Virus record (IMG/VR): IMGVR_UViG_3300048840_000022
Coordinates: 1-48,593 of that record
DNA length: 48,593 nucleotides
Strand: one strand, 5' to 3'
From: a virus
Both the position numbers and the translations under genes were made by a program. Shown one piece after another: positions 47,771-48,593 of this stretch. The notes below the pieces were generated by a model. That model was not told the origin of the DNA. It did no database searches and saw only the letters and a list, made by a program, of their open reading frames with translations. Each line of letters begins with the position of its first letter. Position 1 is the stretch's first letter.

Positions 47771-47968
47771 TTGTTTTCTTCGGTAATTAAGGTAATAGAT
47801 AAAATTTTTAATTTTAAGTTGTTAGATGAATGGGGCGATACTGGCGTTGAATGGATAAAAAAACAAGGTTTATGGTTTGGCAAATTAGTTGATGATGCTA
47901 ATAGATGGCTTACTGCATTTAGTGAATCTGATGGTATTATAATAATGGTGAGAAAGGACATCACATGA
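47771..47968 (+). CDS. Uncertain protein (65 aa, TTG start)
   Basis: FNFKLLDEWGDTGVEWIKKQ and AFSESDGII look protein-like. The frame is open from about 47683 but has no ATG; TTG 47771 is a guess. It may be a fragment cut off from the zinc-ribbon gene upstream by a frameshift. Confidence 0.35.
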   Translation: MFSSVIKVIDKIFNFKLLDEWGDTGVEWIKKQGLWFGKLVDDANRWLTAFSESDGIIIMVRKDIT

Positions 47969-48168
47969 CCAGATTGGAGAAGGCACTTGCGAATGGATGG
48001 GGTTTTGCGAGTCTCAAAATTACAGATCGGGAGACCAGCAGACATTCGATGTGGGTTCAAAGACCAGAGATGGACACTTGGAAATGCCTCAAGGTAGATG
48101 GCACATCTAAGGACCCAGTGAATGACATCCTCGATTACGCAGGAGTCCAGGAATATGACGAAGGATAA
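47965..48168 (+). CDS. Unknown protein (67 aa)
   Basis: Starts MTRLEKALANGWGFASLKIT; soluble. GAAAGGA upstream. From here on the sequence is visibly more GC-rich than the rest. Confidence 0.55.
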   Translation: MTRLEKALANGWGFASLKITDRETSRHSMWVQRPEMDTWKCLKVDGTSKDPVNDILDYAGVQEYDEG

Positions 48169-48171
48169 ACA

Positions 48172-48342
48172 ATGGCAACCGAGCGACAAGTACCGAGTTT
48201 TATCGACTGCAAAAAATGTCCTTATACGCCAGGGATTGCGCCTGCCCATGCGTGTATTGGTTGCATGATGGAGAAGCAAAAAATGATCATCAGGTATCTT
48301 GCCGACATAGCCAAGGCGAAGGAGCCAACCAATGACCGATAG
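48172..48342 (+). CDS. Small cysteine protein (56 aa)
   Basis: IDCKKCPYTP and HACIGCM form a zinc-like site, then a basic helix. GAAGGA upstream. It overlaps the next gene by 11 bp. Confidence 0.55.
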   Translation: MATERQVPSFIDCKKCPYTPGIAPAHACIGCMMEKQKMIIRYLADIAKAKEPTNDR

Positions 48343-48593
48343 CACAGACACAGATCCAGCGGAAGATTGGCTAGAATCAGATAGCGGCAAGATTGCTTGT
48401 GACATAACGGCTAAGTGCTTCTTTGTTAAGCCACTGGGTTCGTTTGACACTAGACTCTGCGCCGACATCATCCGCACAGCCTACGCAGAGACACAGGCCA
48501 AGGCAGATGAGCGGGAGCAGCGGCTTGTGGAGTTGGTTGAAGAAGCATATCGTGATGGATACACAGATGGCGCAGATGGCGGCGGCACTACGG
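48332..48593 (+). CDS. Partial unknown protein, cut by the window end
   Basis: Starts MTDSTDTDPAEDWLESDSGK, followed by a charged helix (AETQAKADEREQRLVELVEE). The frame is open to the last base, so only the N-terminal 87 residues are seen. Unknown. Confidence 0.5.
   Translation, partial: MTDSTDTDPAEDWLESDSGKIACDITAKCFFVKPLGSFDTRLCADIIRTAYAETQAKADEREQRLVELVEEAYRDGYTDGADGGGTT

Noticed and set aside
47764-48477. 237-residue minus-strand reading frame
   Set aside because: Shadow of three or four plus-strand genes with good ribosome sites; Ser/Leu/His-rich composition typical of antisense frames.

Overview
The window reads as part of a low-GC tailed bacteriophage genome, probably a large environmental phage. 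Support: almost gapless, overlapping genes with strong AGGAGG-type ribosome sites; a full phage replication and nucleotide-metabolism set (AEP-like primase fused to an SF3 helicase, family A DNA polymerase, SF2 helicase, ATP-dependent DNA ligase, several nucleases, two adenine methylases, dCMP deaminase, 5'-nucleotidase, DUF5664 pyrophosphohydrolase); a phage-type sigma factor; and dozens of very small, often zinc-binding proteins. No capsid, terminase or lysis gene was recognised. TAA, TAG and TGA are all used as stops. The bacterial host cannot be named; lipobox proteins suggest a bacterium with a lipoprotein-sorting pathway.

Layout. 1-7302 (+): the end of a virion surface-type protein, then an overlapping run of glycosyltransferase, B12-binding radical SAM enzyme, lipoprotein, two methyltransferases, sulfotransferase and a glycosyltransferase/MptE-like fusion, which looks like a glycan or surface modification cluster. 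12663-7100 (-): a leftward replication operon from primase-helicase to a DEDDh exonuclease. 12664-13110: divergent AT-rich control region with a mirrored promoter-like motif. 13111-14786: ParB-like protein and an unknown abundant-type protein. 14787-15759: a strongly structured RNA region followed by a complete phage-encoded tmRNA. 15777-26393 (+): intein-containing helicase, second ParB, second Dam, DNA polymerase I, VRR-NUC, NYN and a C39-like protein. 26394-34856: sigma factor, nucleotidase, Pol X-like enzyme, many tiny proteins, ligase and a RecB-like nuclease, with a decayed second DNA polymerase fragment just before the ligase. 34857-37559: a tRNA-like element, two tandem MiaB-like radical SAM proteins and tRNA-Leu(UAA). 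37717-48593: accessory genes, including glutaredoxin-like and dCMP deaminase genes, a split response-regulator receiver domain, several lipoproteins and a repeat protein.

The most notable element is at 42303-43546. A 316-residue protein carrying an IS110 C-terminal (Nop-like) domain but no DEDD nuclease domain is followed at once by an array with a 35-bp period: AGTGAACCA, 8 variable bases, GATAANWCA, 8-9 variable bases, about eight or nine times. This two-repeat, two-spacer architecture next to a Nop/IS110-like protein matches the recently described TIGR-Tas RNA-guided systems (TasA-like, without nuclease). The second most notable element is the 14787-15310 RNA: at least seven strong helices, two with palindromic apical loops, next to a tmRNA in a phage, as in the giant ornate RNAs (GOLLD/ROOL type).

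All calls come from reading the sequence and its translations. No database search, folding or expression data were available; family names are recognition by motif.
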